Shown here: positions 61,320 through 64,000 of the stretch, piece by piece
How positions within the stretch are numbered: the stretch's first letter is position 1
Layout: every line of letters starts with the position of its first letter
Source of the DNA: Oxyruncus cristatus
Taxonomy: Eukaryota > Chordata > Aves > Passeriformes > Cotingidae
Assembly (NCBI GenBank): GCA_013399855.1
Contig: VXAY01000169.1
Span: 1,164,356 to 1,228,355, forward strand
Length of the DNA: 64,000 nt
Direction: 5' to 3'
Made by a program: the position numbers and the translations under genes
Notes under the pieces: generated by a model
Told to the model about the DNA's origin: nothing
The model's input: only the letters and a program-made list of their open reading frames with translations
Databases searched by the model: none

Positions 61320-61570
61320 TCTGTCCGAGTGAATCACGGCCGCTCTCTTCCTCGGAGAAGGCCCCACCGTTTCCTCACGGCTGAGATCACCCCGACACAC
61401 GCGACCCGTCCGAGCCCCGTCAGGGCGCAGGGATGTCTTTCATTAGGCGCGGGGGCGGTGATGCAGAGCCGGGCTCCCAGACGCTCCCGCCGTGGGACAC
61501 GTGGACCGTGGGCCTCGCGGGGGATGCACCCCCGTGGCTCACAGGGAGCTGAAAGGACACGTGTGCCCCA
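61320..61570. other. CpG-dense patch
   Basis: This stretch is far richer in CpG than its surroundings, for example cgacacacgcgacccgtccg and aggcgcgggggcggtgatg. Next to it, 61080-61320 is AT-richer and non-repetitive. It could be a small CpG island, a promoter or enhancer, or simply a CpG-rich intronic sequence. No TATA box, exon or open frame of recognisable identity is seen. Confidence 0.5.
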
Positions 61571-62319
61571 GACTCTCGGGTTTAAACGCAACCTACAGGC
61601 CCCCAGCCGATGGTCCTACAGGGAAACGGCTCAGACAAAAGCCTTGGTTTGCCGGGGGTTAACGCTTACCAAAAACATCAACAGGAGTGAACTCCAAAGG
61701 AATGTACTAATTACTAAGCAGTAATCCTGGAAGCAATGGACAGACTAAGCCCTGATATTTATTCCTGACTGAAGCCCCCCTGCCCCAACCAGGGAAGGTG
61801 TGTAGGGTTATCACCCCCACCAGCTCTCCAAGGTCTACCAAGGCTCATCACAAGGCTGAGCTCTTCCCCACTTTTCCCACCACAAGAGCAGCCCTCCCCT
61901 CCTGTCTGCCTTTTTTATGAACCTGCAGGGGCACAGATGCACAAGATTTTTACCTGTTTGAACACAAACTGTGGGTTCAGCCACTGCAAAGAGGAGATTC
62001 AAAGCCATGTGTGTGCAGGGCAGCAAGGCTGGATGAGTGTCATGGCCACAGAATAAGGCAAGAGAAAAAGAAAGGAAAAAAAAAAACCAACAAACCCAAA
62101 AAACTAAAGACCTGAAAACTCCCAAATTTCAAAGGGATATTGTTCCTCCTGCTCTCTCTTACCTTCCCCTTCAAAAACCCAACGCAGCAGGAATTACACA
62201 ATTCTGAGTCACAGCCTGTTGCTTATTCCACTGATGAGGAGGAAAAGCAAAGGAGACCAACATTGTAGGTCACCATCTGCTTCCACCCCACTAAAGGGTC
62301 TGCCACTTCCATGCCCAAG

Positions 62320-62500
62320 TATAATGGATTGGTTTGGGTTGGAAGAGACCTTAAAGATCATCTCATTCCAAACCCCCTGCCATGTGCAGGGACACCTTCC
62401 ACTAGACCAGGTTGCTCCAAGCACTGTCTAACCCGGCCCAAAAACTTCCAAGGATGGGACATCCACAACTTCTCTGAGACATCGTCCCTCAAAACAGGGG
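62320..62500 (-). repeat. CR1 LINE 3' fragment
   Basis: It reads attggtttgggttggaagag, accttaaagatcatctcatt, then accttccactagaccaggtt and gatgggacatccacaacttc. This is a well-preserved antisense CR1 3' end. Confidence 0.92.
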
Positions 62501-64000
62501 AAGAGCAGTATTTGTGGGGAGTTAGTCAAAAGATTTCAAAAGAAAGAGTTAAAAATCCAGTTTGGAACCATTGGGGAGATGGACAACAATCCTGCCAGGC
62601 AGAAAGGCAATGAAGCAGCAGCTCGGGGAGGGAGGGGAGCCCAGTGATGCCCTCTGAAGCCCAGCACAGGCGAAATCTCAGCTCCAGCACCCACCAAAAC
62701 ACTCCAGAAAGGCTCACTATCCACAGCCTGGGGTAAGCACTCGCCTTTTTTTGACAGTGTTGATGCTGGCTGGCGTTACACAGAACATGTGTGAGAGAGG
62801 GCGAGTGAGAAGCGCCAGGGGAAATGGAGAAATATGTTTGCAGCCCCTTGCGGTTTTGGGAGGCAGAACTCAACAGTGGCAAGTTATTCTAGAGCAGGTT
62901 CCAAGCTAAACAAAGCCAGGTATGGTTCCCTTTCTCCCTGGATTGTTTGTTTCACAGCAAAATAAATTAAAAAAAACCCATCTCAGGCCAGGACCGAGTT
63001 TTACAGCACTTTTTGCCCACCTTAGGCTGCACACAGATCAGCCCTGTCCCACCTAACCCACAGGAACAGATCCGTGAATCAGTTTTCTCTTACTTTTTAG
63101 CCTGAAACAAAAATATGAAGCAACATTGCAGGTTTAAGGACGGTCTTAAGGTCTCTGAACACAAGTCAGGGCTCCCCAGCAGCCCAAAGTTCACTGCCAG
63201 TTGTTACAGTGCAGTTCACAATCTGCTGAGGGAGGGTAGAGGGGGTAATACCAGTGGGTGCAATGCTCCCGGCCCCCCCAGCACTGCATGGGCTTCTCCT
63301 GGCTGAGCAGGCTCTCGGGGCCAGGAGGCTCAGCAAAGCACTCCAGACAAAGGGAAAACAGTGTCATTTTTTGCCTTGACAGAGCAGCTTCATCCCCCTT
63401 CATTAAATGCCTCCCATCCCCACCCAGGGACTGGGAGGCTGGAGGCCAGATGGCAACACCAGCGGCAGCACCTCACGGCTGCTCAAGCAGGGGGAAGACG
63501 TCCAAGACTTCTGTGCCTCAGTTTCCCTCGCCCACAGCACAAGCAGGAGTTTGCAGGCATCTTAGAACATGTGATCTCTTGCTGTGCAGGGCTTTCCAAG
63601 GAGCTCAGGAAAGTTAAGCTCCCACATCCCACTGCTGTTCAATGGAAAGCAAGTGTCCAGCTCTTCGCCAGGGGCTTCCTCCTCTCCCACCCTTCTCCCA
63701 CAGTGGGAGAAGAAAGACCCTTTAATGGGGCTGACAGCAGTGGGTAGATTTGCTGAGCAGGGATGATGCTCCCAGGGAATTGAGCCAACAGCTCCTATTT
63801 CCTCTGCAAGTGGAACCACGCAGCCCTGTGGTCAATAACCCCCTCCTCAGGCACTCTTCACCATGGTGACAATGTTAGGTCTTCCCAAAGGATCCAAAAC
63901 TTTGCTACATCCACCCTAAACTGCTCACTGAAGGGCAAAAACTTGCAGCCTTTATATTGGTCAGTAAAGGGACAGAGACACAGAAAAAGAAAAAAAAAAA

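Larger units (their letters stand above)
51055..64000 (-). other. PAPPA2 upstream intron or 5' region
   Basis: The acceptor of exon A shows that the transcript continues upstream, so at least the beginning of this 12.9 kb stretch is intron. Several CR1 pieces, a 12-bp minisatellite, an A-run and a CpG-dense patch lie here. I looked for the upstream protease-domain exons and the signal-peptide exon on the minus strand and recognised none. They are probably beyond the window. Confidence 0.6.

Noticed and set aside
63509..63530. The stretch ttctgtgcctcagtttccct resembles the 3' part of a MIR element.
   Set aside because: Only about 20 bases match and no tRNA-like head or core is visible nearby, so it cannot be supported.

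Overview
The window is bird nuclear DNA. Two things show this. Fragments of the avian CR1 retrotransposon lie in both orientations, many ending in the TTCTATGA-type tail. A large multi-exon vertebrate gene also runs through it with clean GT-AG introns. The species cannot be read from the sequence. There are no bacterial-style operons, tRNA or rRNA genes, or CRISPR arrays, and most long open frames are chance.

The gene is PAPPA2 (pappalysin-2, pregnancy-associated plasma protein A2), on the minus strand. I resolve 18 consecutive coding exons between 51054 and 5596. They join without a frame break into 3,208 nt, about 1,069 residues; residue numbers below count from the first complete codon of the first exon in the window. 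In order they encode the end of the region before the active site, the metzincin zinc site HExxHxxGxxH with its Met-turn, the central cysteine-rich region, and five complement-control (CCP/sushi) modules. Both ends of the gene lie outside the window. The signal peptide, pro-region and first part of the protease domain should be above 64000. The last exon or exons, with the C-terminal Lin12-Notch repeat and the stop codon, should be below position 1.

Layout from left to right: 1-5595 is the start of the intron after the last visible exon, with a CR1 copy at each end and a 93-base assembly gap. 5596-22128 holds the CCP exons. 22129-31723 is a 9.6 kb intron rich in CR1 pieces. 31724-44033 is the exon-dense part, with the central region and the zinc-site exon. 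44034-50908 is the intron before the zinc-site exon, followed by the 5'-most visible exon. 51055-64000 is intron or 5' flank with several CR1 remnants, one of them internally deleted, a 12-bp minisatellite and a CpG-dense patch at about 61.3-61.6 kb.

The encoded family is a secreted metalloproteinase that cleaves IGF-binding proteins, mainly IGFBP-5 and IGFBP-3, and so releases IGF. I found no new gene system here. The points worth a second look are an ancient MIR-like SINE, the deleted CR1, the CpG-dense patch, a possible zinc-finger relic and the missing terminal exon.
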